From assembly GCA_050952935.1 (NCBI GenBank), contig JBMNLS010000001.1:744001-808000 (forward strand): a stretch of DNA of 64,000 nucleotides, written 5' to 3'. The position numbers and the translations under genes are program-made. This DNA comes from UBA6115 sp050952935. Its GTDB lineage: Bacteria; Bacillota; Clostridia; Christensenellales; Aristaeellaceae. Shown here in pieces: positions 1 through 7,956 of this stretch. How positions within the stretch are numbered: position 1 is the first letter of the stretch; the number at the start of each line of letters is the position of its first letter. The notes beneath the pieces are model-generated. The model did not search any database and had not been told where the DNA came from. It saw only the letters and a program-made list of their open reading frames with translations.

Positions 1-1
1 G

Positions 2-688
2 GGCGGCGACCAGGGCACCCGCGCCTTCCTGGCCAACCTCTATGGCGGCGCCATCATGAACGATGAGCTGAGCGCCTACACCACCAACGACGAGAAATTT
101 GTGAAGGCCCTTGACTGGACCATGAACGCCATCAAAGAAGGGCTGCTGGAAGACGGCGTGGGCTTTGACGGCACAGGCGCCATTGACGAGTTTGCCGCCG
201 GGCGCGTGAGCCACACCATTCTGTTTGGTACCGGCCTTTATAACCTGCGCAAAGCCCAGCTGGACGAGATGGAAATCGAAGCCGTGCTGGTGCCCTACCC
301 CGCCCCTGCCGGACAGGAGCAGCTGGAGTTCCTGGTGAGCGGCCTGTGCGTGCTTAAGAACGGGGACGCCAAGGTGGTTGAGGCCGCCAAGCGCTTTGTG
401 AAGTTTATGTGCGACGATCCCGAGTGGGCCCCCAAGAACGTGGCCCAGGCCGGCCAGTTCTCCCCCCGCGCCTCTGTGGTGGCGGAAGTGGAGGACAAAG
501 AAATCGCCTACGGTTCCACCATGAGCAAGTTCTTTGGCAAATATTACAACACCGTGCCTGGCTTTGCCCAGATGCGCACCTTCTGGTTCTCCGCCCTGCA
601 GGCCGCTTTCTCCGGGCAGAAGACCGCCCAGGAAGCCATGGACTTCTTTGTGGAAGAAGCCAACAAGACCCTGACTCCCCAGCAATGA
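2..688 (+). CDS. ABC transporter sugar-binding protein, C-terminal part
   Basis: The reading frame is open to the left edge, so the signal peptide and first lobe are missing; about 228 residues remain. The visible part fits the C-terminal half of a family 1 extracellular solute-binding protein: a helix-rich segment with FAAGRVSHTILFGTGLY, a FVKFMCDDPEWAP helix and a terminal helix near the stop. Such lipoproteins capture a sugar outside the membrane and deliver it to the permease pair, which follows here at 760-2554. The downstream aldolase suggests an N-acylated sugar such as sialic acid, but this is inferred from context only. A strong stem-loop follows the stop codon. Confidence 0.85.
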   Translation, partial: GGDQGTRAFLANLYGGAIMNDELSAYTTNDEKFVKALDWTMNAIKEGLLEDGVGFDGTGAIDEFAAGRVSHTILFGTGLYNLRKAQLDEMEIEAVLVPYPAPAGQEQLEFLVSGLCVLKNGDAKVVEAAKRFVKFMCDDPEWAPKNVAQAGQFSPRASVVAEVEDKEIAYGSTMSKFFGKYYNTVPGFAQMRTFWFSALQAAFSGQKTAQEAMDFFVEEANKTLTPQQ

Positions 689-698
689 CCTTGTGATA

Positions 699-728
699 CA
701 GGGCGGAGGATTGCCTCCGCCCTGTTTT
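699..728 (+). terminator. Stem-loop between binding protein and permease genes
   Basis: A perfect 11-bp stem (CAGGGCGGAGG with CCTCCGCCCTG), a 4-base loop and then TTTT begins 10 bases after the binding-protein stop. It has the shape of an intrinsic terminator, but the permease genes continue on the same strand 32 bases later. It probably acts as a partial terminator or a 3' stabiliser, giving more binding protein than permease. Confidence 0.75.
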
Positions 729-759
729 ACCCCGGGAAACGCCCGAAAGGAGAGGCCAT

Positions 760-1680
760 ATGTCTGTCACCCCCAATTTTCGCAAGGCACGCTTAGGCAA
801 CCGCAAGATTCTGCTGCGGGAGACGGCAGTGTCCTACGCTTTTCTGCTGCCGGCGCTGCTGTTTTTCACCATCTTTGTGCTATTGCCCATCATCCAGGGC
901 GTTATCACCAGCTTTTACAATTACAGCCTGAACACCTATGACTTTATCGGCCTGGAAAACTACCGCCGCCTGATGCAGGATGAGGTGTTCCTCAAGTCCG
1001 TGGTCAACACCGTTGTGATCGTGGTGGGGACGGTGCCCATCATCCTGATTTTTGCCCTTTATGTGGCCAACACCATTTATCAGCGCCATGCCTTCATTCG
1101 CTCCTTTTTCCGGGTGGTGTTTTACCTGCCGGTGGTGACGGGCACGGTGTCGGTGATCGTGGTGTGGCTGTTTATCTTTAACCCCAGGGTAGGTGTGCTC
1201 AACTTTGTCCTCAAGTCCCTGGGCGTGATCACGCAGAACATCTCCTGGCTGGGGGATCCCCTCTTTGCCCTGCCCGCGATCATGCTGGTGCTGCTCACCA
1301 CCTCCATCGGCCAGCCCATCATCCTGTATGTGGCCAGCCTTGGCAATATCCCCACGGAGCTTCTGGAGGCGGCGCAGATTGATGGGGCCAATTCCCGCCA
1401 GGTATTCAGGCATATCAAGTGGCCGCTGCTGATGCCCACCACGCTTTATATCGTGGTGATCTCCACCATCAACTCCTTTCAGGTGTTCTCCCTTATTCAG
1501 CTGATGACTTCCGGCGGCCCCTTCTACGCCACCTCCACCGTGATGTACCTGCTGTATGAAAAGGCCTTCACCTTCTATGAGTTTGGCTATGCCAACGCCA
1601 TGGGCGTGTTGCTGGCGATTGTGATTTCCATCTTTTCTCTCATCCAGTTCAAGGCTTTCAGCCGCGATGTGTCCTATTAA
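760..1680 (+). CDS. Sugar ABC transporter permease (MalF/UgpA type)
   Basis: A 306-residue integral membrane protein, one of the two permease subunits of a CUT1-type carbohydrate importer. A cytoplasmic N-terminus is followed by a first membrane helix (about residues 25-50), and the family EAA loop is visible as ELLEAAQIDGANSRQVFRHIKWPLL (about residues 200-225), which docks with the ATPase. The start has an AGGAGAGG ribosome binding site. The gene lies between the binding protein and the second permease. No ATP-binding subunit is encoded here, as is common in Bacillota, where a shared MsmX-type ATPase serves many importers. Confidence 0.92.
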   Translation: MSVTPNFRKARLGNRKILLRETAVSYAFLLPALLFFTIFVLLPIIQGVITSFYNYSLNTYDFIGLENYRRLMQDEVFLKSVVNTVVIVVGTVPIILIFALYVANTIYQRHAFIRSFFRVVFYLPVVTGTVSVIVVWLFIFNPRVGVLNFVLKSLGVITQNISWLGDPLFALPAIMLVLLTTSIGQPIILYVASLGNIPTELLEAAQIDGANSRQVFRHIKWPLLMPTTLYIVVISTINSFQVFSLIQLMTSGGPFYATSTVMYLLYEKAFTFYEFGYANAMGVLLAIVISIFSLIQFKAFSRDVSY

Positions 1681-1690
1681 GGGGGAAGCC

Positions 1691-2554
1691 ATGTCAGAAA
1701 AAAACACAAAACTGATGTCTTCCGTGGGAACCGGCCGTTTCACCCTGCTGTCGGCCATCAACATGCTGTTCCTGGGGCTTATCACGCTGACGGTTTTCAT
1801 CTTCCCCTTCTACTGGGTGATCAGCGGCTCGTTTAAGACCATGAAGGCCATCAACGCCTCCCCGCCCCAGTGGTGGCCGGTTGAACCCACGCTGCGCAAC
1901 TATGAAAAGCTCTTCAAAAACCCTGCCCTTGACTGGTTTTTAAACTCTGTTATTATCGCTGTGGTCACCATGCTCATCGTGGTGCTGGCGGCTTCCCTGG
2001 CCGGCTATGTGCTGGCGAAAAAGAACTTTGTGGGCCGTAAGGTGATCTTCACCATTTTCATCGCCGCCATGGCGCTGCCCAAGCAGGTTATCCTGGTGCC
2101 TCTGGTGCGGCTGATTTCCGGCTGGGGCTTCCACGACACGCTGTTGGCGGTGATCCTCTCAGGGGTGGGCTGGCCTTTTGGGGTGTTCCTGATGAAGCAG
2201 TTTTCAGAGGGCATCCCGGGTGAACTGCTGGAGGCGGCTAAAATCGACGGCTCGGGTGAAATCCGCACCTTTGTGACCATGGTGCTGCCCCTGGTGTCCG
2301 CCGGCATGGCGGCGCTGGCCATCTTCACCTTTGTTACCGCCTGGAACGATTATTTCATGCAGCTGGTGATGCTGTCCTCCCGGTCAAACCTGACGCTGCA
2401 ACTGGGCGTTGCTACCCTTCAAAAGGAAAACGCCACGGACTACGGCCTGCTGATGGCGGGCGCTGCCATCGCCGCCGTTCCAATCATCACGGTGTTTATT
2501 GCTTTCCAGAAGTACTTCACCCAGGGCATCACCATGGGCGCTGTCAAAGGTTGA
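1691..2554 (+). CDS. Sugar ABC transporter permease (MalG/UgpE type)
   Basis: The second permease subunit, 287 residues from the ATG at 1691. This start is preceded by GGGGGAAGCC, whereas an upstream ATG at 1667 lies inside the previous gene and has no good ribosome binding site. The EAA loop is seen as ELLEAAKIDGSGEIRTFVTMVLPL, and the C-terminus ends in TQGITMGAVKG, typical of MalG-like permeases. It pairs with the preceding permease to form the membrane channel. Confidence 0.92.
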   Translation: MSEKNTKLMSSVGTGRFTLLSAINMLFLGLITLTVFIFPFYWVISGSFKTMKAINASPPQWWPVEPTLRNYEKLFKNPALDWFLNSVIIAVVTMLIVVLAASLAGYVLAKKNFVGRKVIFTIFIAAMALPKQVILVPLVRLISGWGFHDTLLAVILSGVGWPFGVFLMKQFSEGIPGELLEAAKIDGSGEIRTFVTMVLPLVSAGMAALAIFTFVTAWNDYFMQLVMLSSRSNLTLQLGVATLQKENATDYGLLMAGAAIAAVPIITVFIAFQKYFTQGITMGAVKG

Positions 2555-2570
2555 TATAAGGAGTGTATCG

Positions 2571-3476
2571 GTGAACAAATATCAGGGGATCTTCCCCGCG
2601 TTTTACGCCTGCTATGACGAGGGCGGAGACATCAGCCAGGCCAGGTGCCAGGCTTTGGCGCGGCACCTGCTGGCCCAGGGGGTTCAGGGGCTTTATGTGA
2701 ACGGCTCCTCAGGCGAGTGCATCTACCTGTCGGTGGATGAGCGCAAGCGGGTGCTGGAGGCTGTCATGGAGGCGGTGGGGGGAAAGATGACCATCATCGC
2801 CCATGTGGCCAGCAACAACACCCGGGATTCCATGGCGCTGGCAAGCCATGCCCAGGCCCTGGGGGTGGACGCCATCGCGGCCATCCCGCCGATTTACTTC
2901 CGTCTGCCGGAAGAGGCCATCGCCAGGTATTGGAACGACATTTCGGACGCGGCGCCGGATACGGATTTTGTCATCTACAACATCCCCCAGCTGGCGGGCG
3001 TGGCGCTTACCCCCGGCCTGTTCCAGGAAATGCTCAAAAATCCCCGGGTAAAGGCGGTGAAAAACTCCTCCATGCCGGTGCAGGATATTGAGATTTTCAG
3101 AACCCTGGGCCAGGGGAAGATCAGCGTGTTCAACGGCCCCGATGAGCAGTTTGTGGCGGGGCGAATGATGGGCGCTGAGGGCGGCATCGGCGGCACCTAT
3201 GGGGTGATGCCCCGCCTGTTCCTGAAGGCGGATGAGTTCGTCCGGTCGGGCTCTTTTGAGGGCGCCCGCGCCATCCAGGTGGAGATCAACCGGGTCATCA
3301 GCCTGCTTTTGACTGGTAAAAGCAACCTGTACGCGATGCTTAAGGAAGTGCTGCGGCAAAAGGGCATCATCTGCGGCTCTGTGCGCGCTCCGCTCACACC
3401 GCTGCAGGAGGGCGACAGGGACATCGCCCGGCAGGTCGCCGTGATCATCGCCCGGGCGGAGCAGGGGGTTATGTAA
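2571..3476 (+). CDS. nanA: N-acetylneuraminate lyase / DHDPS-family aldolase
   Basis: A 301-residue TIM-barrel class I aldolase. Visible family features are the substrate loop GSSGE (about residues 45-49), the YNIP motif with the catalytic tyrosine, the Schiff-base lysine in VKAVKNSS (about residue 165), and NGPDEQF followed by GAEGGIGGTYG, as in N-acetylneuraminate lyases. I chose the GTG at 2571 because GGAG precedes it and the protein then begins with the family's NKYQGIFPA; the ATG at 2499 is inside the permease gene. Placement behind an ABC sugar importer supports sialic acid cleavage to N-acetylmannosamine and pyruvate. Another DHDPS-family aldolase acting on a sugar acid is possible. 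Confidence 0.78.
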   Translation: MNKYQGIFPAFYACYDEGGDISQARCQALARHLLAQGVQGLYVNGSSGECIYLSVDERKRVLEAVMEAVGGKMTIIAHVASNNTRDSMALASHAQALGVDAIAAIPPIYFRLPEEAIARYWNDISDAAPDTDFVIYNIPQLAGVALTPGLFQEMLKNPRVKAVKNSSMPVQDIEIFRTLGQGKISVFNGPDEQFVAGRMMGAEGGIGGTYGVMPRLFLKADEFVRSGSFEGARAIQVEINRVISLLLTGKSNLYAMLKEVLRQKGIICGSVRAPLTPLQEGDRDIARQVAVIIARAEQGVM

Positions 3477-3498
3477 CCGGCACTTAGCAATCATTTTG

Positions 3499-3529
3499 AG
3501 GCTGCTGTTTGCTGCGGCCTTGTTTTCTT
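3499..3529 (+). terminator. Rho-independent terminator after the aldolase operon
   Basis: A 7-bp stem (AGGCTGC with GCGGCCT, one wobble pair), an 8-base loop, and then the T-rich tail TGTTTTCTT, beginning 22 bases after the aldolase stop. The rest of the gap to 3673 is AT-richer, with no further gene visible. Confidence 0.6.
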
Positions 3530-3673
3530 AAAGGCCATTGATTTAGACAGAAACATTATAATGCTGCCAGTGACGACACGAGTTCACGCAAGCACCTTTT
3601 ACCCGATATCAAGCAGAAGGAAATTCCCCACCAGAGAACAGAGAGTTTTATACAATATAGGTAATATAGGCTG

Positions 3674-4594
3674 TCAGGGCGTGCCGGTCAGGATGCTTGG
3701 GTCAATGGTGCGGGGCAATTTCTCTTTGTGCAGACTGTAATGACCATTTTCCGGGGTGAAGGTGGCCAGATAGTTGTCCATCTTCAGGCTGACATAGCAC
3801 TGGAGGGCGCCGTCGTCTTTAAGGGCTATCCCGGGCCAGCCAAACAACTGTTCTCCGGTGTTCAGGAGGGTTTCGTGGGTGTTTGTTTCAAAGGTGTAGC
3901 GGCACAGGCGCAGCGTGTTGTCTATCATCTCGGTGTAGTAGACTTGGGCGCTGTCGGGGCTGAAAACAGCCTGGAAAAAGGACGCCGGAAAGGGAAGGTC
4001 ATCATAGCTTCTGATGGGGAATATTTCACCCTTTTCTGCGTCCATCACCATTAAGGGTTGGGAAACCATATGGTTTAGCACCCGCATGGCATGGGGCATG
4101 ATCATGTATCGCCCATCAGCAGAGAAGACAACTCCCTCTACTCCTTTGAGCGATGCCGGGGCCTTGAGGACATAATCCTCCGCCTGAAGGCTGCCGCCGG
4201 CTTTTTCCGCGTTCAGGGCCAGCATGCGGATGTCGTATCCTCTTTTGGCAAACAGAAGCTTGCCATCCGTAAGCAGGGCGGTGTTGCCATCCGGAGAGAC
4301 ACCCAGAGGTGAAAGGCCCAGCTTCAGCAATTTATCGCCCGTTACCTGTTTGGATTTTGTATCGGTATCAAGGCCGATTTCCTCATTGGGGTGTGAACTC
4401 AGGTAGCTTTGGCTGGCAATCCGGGCTGAGGTATGGCTGGTAAAGGTGTAGCTGGCGCTTGCGTCCAGCACGCTGGATGCTTCAAGGGGCTCCTGTTTGG
4501 TTACAAATCGGAGAAAGGCTTCCTGGGCCAGGACGGACAGCGAAAAGATCAGCAAGGCACATATGATCAGCAGAGAAAAATATTTCTTCCTCAT
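3674..4594 (-). CDS. Secreted beta-propeller-like (PD40/TolB repeat) protein
   Basis: 306 residues, not assigned to a named family. An N-terminal signal peptide (MRKKYFSLL, then a hydrophobic stretch ending at LAQEA, about residue 26) predicts export. Several repeats of the kind VSPDGNTALLTDGKL, FSADGRYMIMP and FSPDSAQVYYTE, spaced across the middle, resemble the blades of PD40/TolB propellers, which usually bind proteins or ligands. A strong AGGAGGAG ribosome binding site precedes the start. It is a single gene between two differently oriented blocks. No catalytic motif was recognised. Confidence 0.7.
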   Translation of the reverse strand: MRKKYFSLLIICALLIFSLSVLAQEAFLRFVTKQEPLEASSVLDASASYTFTSHTSARIASQSYLSSHPNEEIGLDTDTKSKQVTGDKLLKLGLSPLGVSPDGNTALLTDGKLLFAKRGYDIRMLALNAEKAGGSLQAEDYVLKAPASLKGVEGVVFSADGRYMIMPHAMRVLNHMVSQPLMVMDAEKGEIFPIRSYDDLPFPASFFQAVFSPDSAQVYYTEMIDNTLRLCRYTFETNTHETLLNTGEQLFGWPGIALKDDGALQCYVSLKMDNYLATFTPENGHYSLHKEKLPRTIDPSILTGTP

Positions 4595-4621
4595 TGGCTT
4601 CTCCTCCTAATATTTGTAGAT

Positions 4622-4652
4622 ATTATAGCGTTGTTATGTAAAGCTCACTCAA
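4622..4652 (-). promoter_or_regulatory. Candidate sigma-A promoter for the secreted protein
   Basis: On the minus strand there is a perfect -10 TATAAT (4622-4627) about 28 bases before the start codon. The best -35 is TTGAGT (4647-4652), at a longer than ideal 19-base spacing. Confidence 0.45.
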
Positions 4653-4692
4653 AACATGTGTAAAATTCGTTTGAATATTTCGTGGGGAAGAA

Positions 4693-5406
4693 TTAGCGAA
4701 ACCCACCGTCCACCCCCAGCGTCTGGCAGGTGATGAAGCTGGCGGCATCGCTCAGAAGGAAGTAGGCGGCGGAGGCGACTTCATCAGGCCTTCCCAGGCG
4801 GCCCAGGGCGCTGCGGGAGGCCAGGGCGGCGAGATCATCACTACTATATTCATTCAGCATATCGGTCTGGATGACGCCGGGGGCCAGGGCGTTGACGCGA
4901 ATCTGACAAGAGCCCAGCTCCTGGGCCAGTGACTGGGCCAGGGCGATGAGCCCGGCCTTGCTGGCGGCATAGGCGGCCTCGCAGGAGGCGCCCCTCACCC
5001 CCCAGATGGAGGAGATGAACAGCAGGCTGCCGGCTTTCCGGCTCACAAAATGAGGGATCAAGGCCCGGCTTAGCAGATAGGCGCTGCGCAGGTTGGTGGC
5101 CATGAGCTGATCCCAGGCGGCGGGGCTGGTGTCGCATAAAAGCCCGCTGTGGCTGATGCCGGCGTTTAGCGCCAGGGCGTCCAGGTGGCCCAATTGCAAA
5201 AGCGCGTGCTTGCAAAGCGCCCCGGCCTCATCTTCTGTGAGGGCAGGGTTTTTGATGGGGATAGCCCCGGTGGCTTCAGCTACCTCCCGGGCGGCGTCCT
5301 CCCGCTCGTGGTAGGTGAAGGCCACGCGCCAGCCTTCCCGGCTGAGGCGCTCCACAATGGCCCGGCCGATGCCCCGACTGCCCCCGGTGATCAGCGCTGT
5401 GCGCAT
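4693..5406 (-). CDS. Short-chain dehydrogenase/reductase, FabG/YmfI-like
   Basis: A 237-residue Rossmann-fold reductase. It has the cofactor motif TGGSRGIG (about residues 8-15), NAG in ALNAGIS, the catalytic serine in FISSIWG, YAASK with the catalytic Tyr and Lys, and the FabG-like ending VDGGFR. Family members reduce 3-oxoacyl-ACP, or in YmfI the 5-aminopentanone group on elongation factor P. No fatty-acid synthesis or efp gene is adjacent, so the substrate is undecided. A strong AAGGAGG site precedes the start, with a near-consensus promoter upstream. Confidence 0.85.
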   Translation of the reverse strand: MRTALITGGSRGIGRAIVERLSREGWRVAFTYHEREDAAREVAEATGAIPIKNPALTEDEAGALCKHALLQLGHLDALALNAGISHSGLLCDTSPAAWDQLMATNLRSAYLLSRALIPHFVSRKAGSLLFISSIWGVRGASCEAAYAASKAGLIALAQSLAQELGSCQIRVNALAPGVIQTDMLNEYSSDDLAALASRSALGRLGRPDEVASAAYFLLSDAASFITCQTLGVDGGFR

Positions 5407-5429
5407 ATCCCGCCCTCCTTTTTGCTTTT

Positions 5430-5458
5430 ATTGTAGGGCGGTTTGTTAGGGCTGTCAA
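5430..5458 (-). promoter_or_regulatory. Sigma-A promoter for the short-chain reductase
   Basis: Minus strand: TTGACA (5453-5458), 17-base spacer, TACAAT (5430-5435). One mismatch from consensus, with predicted start about 17 bases before the ATG. Confidence 0.8.
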
Positions 5459-5470
5459 CGCGCCGGGCGC

Positions 5471-5499
5471 TTTACAGGGGAGGGCTTTCCCGGTATAAT
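5471..5499 (+). promoter_or_regulatory. Sigma-A promoter for the small exported protein and secDF
   Basis: Plus strand: TTTACA (5471-5476), 17-base spacer, TATAAT (5494-5499). It diverges from the reductase promoter, with the two -35 boxes 12 bases apart, so a regulator bound between them could affect both. Confidence 0.78.
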
Positions 5500-5534
5500 A
5501 TGCGCACTGTGAAGAAGGACGGGAGGGGGATGGG

Positions 5535-5843
5535 ATGCTCAAGCGTTTGTTCTGGCTGGCGCTGGTTGCCCTTACCCTCCTGCTGCTTTTGGGGCTGATG
5601 GCCGCCCAGGCGGAAACCCCGCCCCCGCCCCTGTCGGCCCTGGCGCCCCAGGCGGTGAGCCTGCCGCCGGATACGCGGGCCACAGCCGTGGAGGCGGAGC
5701 GGATAAGCCCTCTGCCCCTGACGGCCTGTTATTTTCCCCTTGATCATGCGGGCAGCCGGCCGCTGCCGAAGGCTCCGGAGGCCACGGCGGCCTATTACCG
5801 CCGCTGCTTCCTGGCTTTCCACTATTCAGACCGGGCGGGATAA
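5535..5843 (+). CDS. Small exported or membrane-anchored hypothetical protein
   Basis: 102 residues, family not recognised. The N-terminal 25 residues are a hydrophobic helix with a signal-like end (LLGLMAAQAETPPPP), followed by a proline/alanine-rich linker and a short tail with two cysteines. GGGAGG lies 8 bases before the ATG, and a strong promoter lies upstream. It precedes secD by about 50 bases and may be co-transcribed with it. Confidence 0.55.
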   Translation: MLKRLFWLALVALTLLLLLGLMAAQAETPPPPLSALAPQAVSLPPDTRATAVEAERISPLPLTACYFPLDHAGSRPLPKAPEATAAYYRRCFLAFHYSDRAG

Positions 5844-5892
5844 CAGCGCGCTTTTCTTCAGATAAGTTAAATAGATGAAAGGAAGTGCGAAT

Positions 5893-7227
5893 ATGGCCAA
5901 ACCTGTATCAGGCAAGAAATTTTCCATCAACCGCAAAGCGGTGTCGGCGGTGACGCTCATTGTGCTCATCGCGCTGACGGTGGTGTTTGTATGGCTGGGC
6001 GTGACCGGCCGCAACATGGACGAGCAGGGCCTTTATAAGCTGCTGCCCTGGCTGCCCTCAGCGAGCACCGAAGCCCGCTGGCGCGAGGCGCTGGCGCCGG
6101 GCGCCGAGCTGGGGGAAACCCTGGTTCTCACCTTGAAGGCGGAGGCTGAAAACCCGCTGACTGAGGAGGAACAGAACGAAACGGTGCGCGTGCTTGCCGC
6201 CCGTATCCAAGACATGGGCTGGCAGGATGCCCGGGTGGAGGCGCTGGAGGACGGCTGTTTTCAAGCTGTGCTGCCCAAGGCCGCCGATGACGGGCATGTG
6301 GAGCATCTGCTGGATACCAAGGGCGAGTTCACCTTTGCCGACCCTGAAGGCAATGTTTTCCTGTCCAGCAAAAATGTGGTGAGCGCCGGCTTTGGCATGA
6401 TGAACCCCGGCGATACGGACTATGCCCTTTCCCTGATCTTTGATGAGGAAGGCAAGCGGATTTTTGGCGAGAAGACTACGGAATTGGCGGGGCAATCCAT
6501 CGCGCTGAAGCTGGACGGCAATACTCTGGTGTCCCCCGGCGTCAGCGAGCCCCTCACCCAGGGGGCGGTGTCCATCCCCGGCTTTGCCCTGGAGTCTGCC
6601 CGGGAATACGCCGTGATGCTGCGCTCCGGCGCTATGCCCCAGGCTTTGGAAGTGACTGAGAAAACAAACGGCGCCCCGCTGCTTGGCGAAGGCGTTCAGG
6701 ATAAGCTCATCATCGCTTTGATGGTGGTGTTTGCCCTGGTGGCGCTGTATTTGATCATCCGCCAGCGCCTGGGCGGCGTGGTGGCGGCCTGGATGCTGCT
6801 GTTGCAGCTGTCCCTGTCCTACTTCCTGGCGGCGCTGATGCGGGCAGGGTTTACCCTGGTGCCCCTCAGCGCCATCTGGCTGGGCTTCCTGGTGGTGGTG
6901 TATGCCATTGTGGTGCTGTTTAACGATGTGCAGCATGACATCCGCCGCGGCCGCTCGGTGCGCCAGGCGGTTAAGGAAAGCTATGCCGGCCATGGACATG
7001 GGGCCCTTGACGCGCTGGCGGCGCTGCTGATCATCTGTGTGGTGGTGATCATCATTGACGCCCATGGCGTGGTGGGCAGCTTTGCCAAGGTGCTGGGTGT
7101 GAGCCTCTTGGTGGGCCTTGTGCTTTCACAGCTTGGCCTGCGCCTGATGCTGGGTGAAACCCTGACCCTTTTTGGCGACCATTCGGCGCTGTATGCCGGG
7201 GGCGTGATGAAAAAGGAGGAGCAATAA
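5893..7227 (+). CDS. secD: SecD-like translocase subunit, conserved Asp missing
   Basis: 444 residues from the ATG at 5893, which has an AAAGGAAG site; an ATG 18 bases earlier has none. The architecture is that of SecD: one N-terminal membrane helix, a large extracytoplasmic domain (about residues 50-270, with GEFTFADPEGNVF and NTLVSPGVSEPLTQG), then five membrane helices. SecD with SecF uses proton flow to help pull secreted proteins off the Sec channel. The usual VDANVLIFERIREEL motif of the fourth membrane helix aligns without gaps to VYAIVVLFNDVQHDI here, so the Asp and Asn of the proton path are replaced. It may be a divergent paralogue with an altered mechanism. Confidence 0.85.
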   Translation: MAKPVSGKKFSINRKAVSAVTLIVLIALTVVFVWLGVTGRNMDEQGLYKLLPWLPSASTEARWREALAPGAELGETLVLTLKAEAENPLTEEEQNETVRVLAARIQDMGWQDARVEALEDGCFQAVLPKAADDGHVEHLLDTKGEFTFADPEGNVFLSSKNVVSAGFGMMNPGDTDYALSLIFDEEGKRIFGEKTTELAGQSIALKLDGNTLVSPGVSEPLTQGAVSIPGFALESAREYAVMLRSGAMPQALEVTEKTNGAPLLGEGVQDKLIIALMVVFALVALYLIIRQRLGGVVAAWMLLLQLSLSYFLAALMRAGFTLVPLSAIWLGFLVVVYAIVVLFNDVQHDIRRGRSVRQAVKESYAGHGHGALDALAALLIICVVVIIIDAHGVVGSFAKVLGVSLLVGLVLSQLGLRLMLGETLTLFGDHSALYAGGVMKKEEQ

Positions 7228-7863
7228 ATGAAAATCCGTTCATCGGCGATGATGACGCTGATCGCGTCTTTGGTGGTGGCTGCGCTGGGCATCGTGCTGG
7301 CGGCGACAGGCGCGGGGCTTAAGTTCTATTCCCAGTCGGTGCAGGCCACTGAACTGGCTCGGATGGCCTGGAGCATGCTGGCGGTGGTGATTCTGCTGTT
7401 CGTGTTTGGTTTTGTGCGCTATGACCTGGCGGGCGCCCTTTCCCTTGGGGTGGCGGCGCTGCATGATCAGCTTCTTACCCTGGCACTAAGCGCCATTGTC
7501 AGCCTGGCCCTTCCCCTTAGCTACAGCATGCCGGCCCTGGTGGTGGGCGGCGCTGTGTTTACCTGCTGCTTCAGCATCCCTGTCATCAGGGAAGCGCGGC
7601 TTGTGGATCGCAGCGTGTCCCGGCGGGAGCATACCCGGGATGAGGTGGCAGAGATGGCGGTGAAGAAAGCCATGCCGGTGCTTTTTGTGCTGGCGGTGGT
7701 GGCGCTGCTTATTTTCCTGGCGTATGTTGTAAGTGGCTCTTCCCTGATGCTGGGCTTCATGCTGCCCATGCTGGCGGGCATCGCGGCCGCCTTCCTGTCT
7801 GCCACGCGCATTGCGCCCTATGTGTGGGCGGCGGTGGCGTCCCGCAGCAAACCCAGAAAGTAA
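7228..7863 (+). CDS. secF: Short SecF-like translocase subunit
   Basis: 211 residues, where SecF is usually near 300. It begins directly after the secD stop codon. One N-terminal helix is followed almost at once by the membrane bundle, with the SecF-like segment LGVAALHDQLLTL and VIREARLVDRSVSRREHT in place of the DRIRE loop; the large extracytoplasmic domain after helix 1 is mostly absent. The motif normally reading SINDTIVVFDRIRE reads GAVFTCCFSIPVIRE, with no acidic residue. Together with the changes in SecD this suggests a pair that has lost proton coupling. A terminator follows. Confidence 0.72.
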   Translation: MKIRSSAMMTLIASLVVAALGIVLAATGAGLKFYSQSVQATELARMAWSMLAVVILLFVFGFVRYDLAGALSLGVAALHDQLLTLALSAIVSLALPLSYSMPALVVGGAVFTCCFSIPVIREARLVDRSVSRREHTRDEVAEMAVKKAMPVLFVLAVVALLIFLAYVVSGSSLMLGFMLPMLAGIAAAFLSATRIAPYVWAAVASRSKPRK

Positions 7864-7883
7864 TTCTCTTTTATCTGAAGCAA

Positions 7884-7917
7884 CCTCCCCGGCTTTGTCC
7901 GGGGAGGGAGCTTTTTT
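7884..7917 (+). terminator. Rho-independent terminator after secF
   Basis: A 9-bp perfect stem (CCTCCCCGG with CCGGGGAGG), a 6-base loop, and a run of six T shortly after. It separates secDF from recJ, whose own promoter I could not identify in the remaining 39 bases. Confidence 0.88.
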
Positions 7918-7956
7918 CAAAAGGCCAACTCCAATTCACCATGACGAAAGGAAGCT

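Noticed and set aside
880..1800. A 306-codon minus-strand frame opposite the first permease
   Set aside because: The permease on the plus strand has an EAA loop and the expected helices; the antisense frame has none.
3536..3570. A promoter at 3557-3562 (TATAAT) downstream of the aldolase terminator
   Set aside because: A perfect -10 is present but no matching -35 lies at a suitable distance, and no plus-strand gene follows it.
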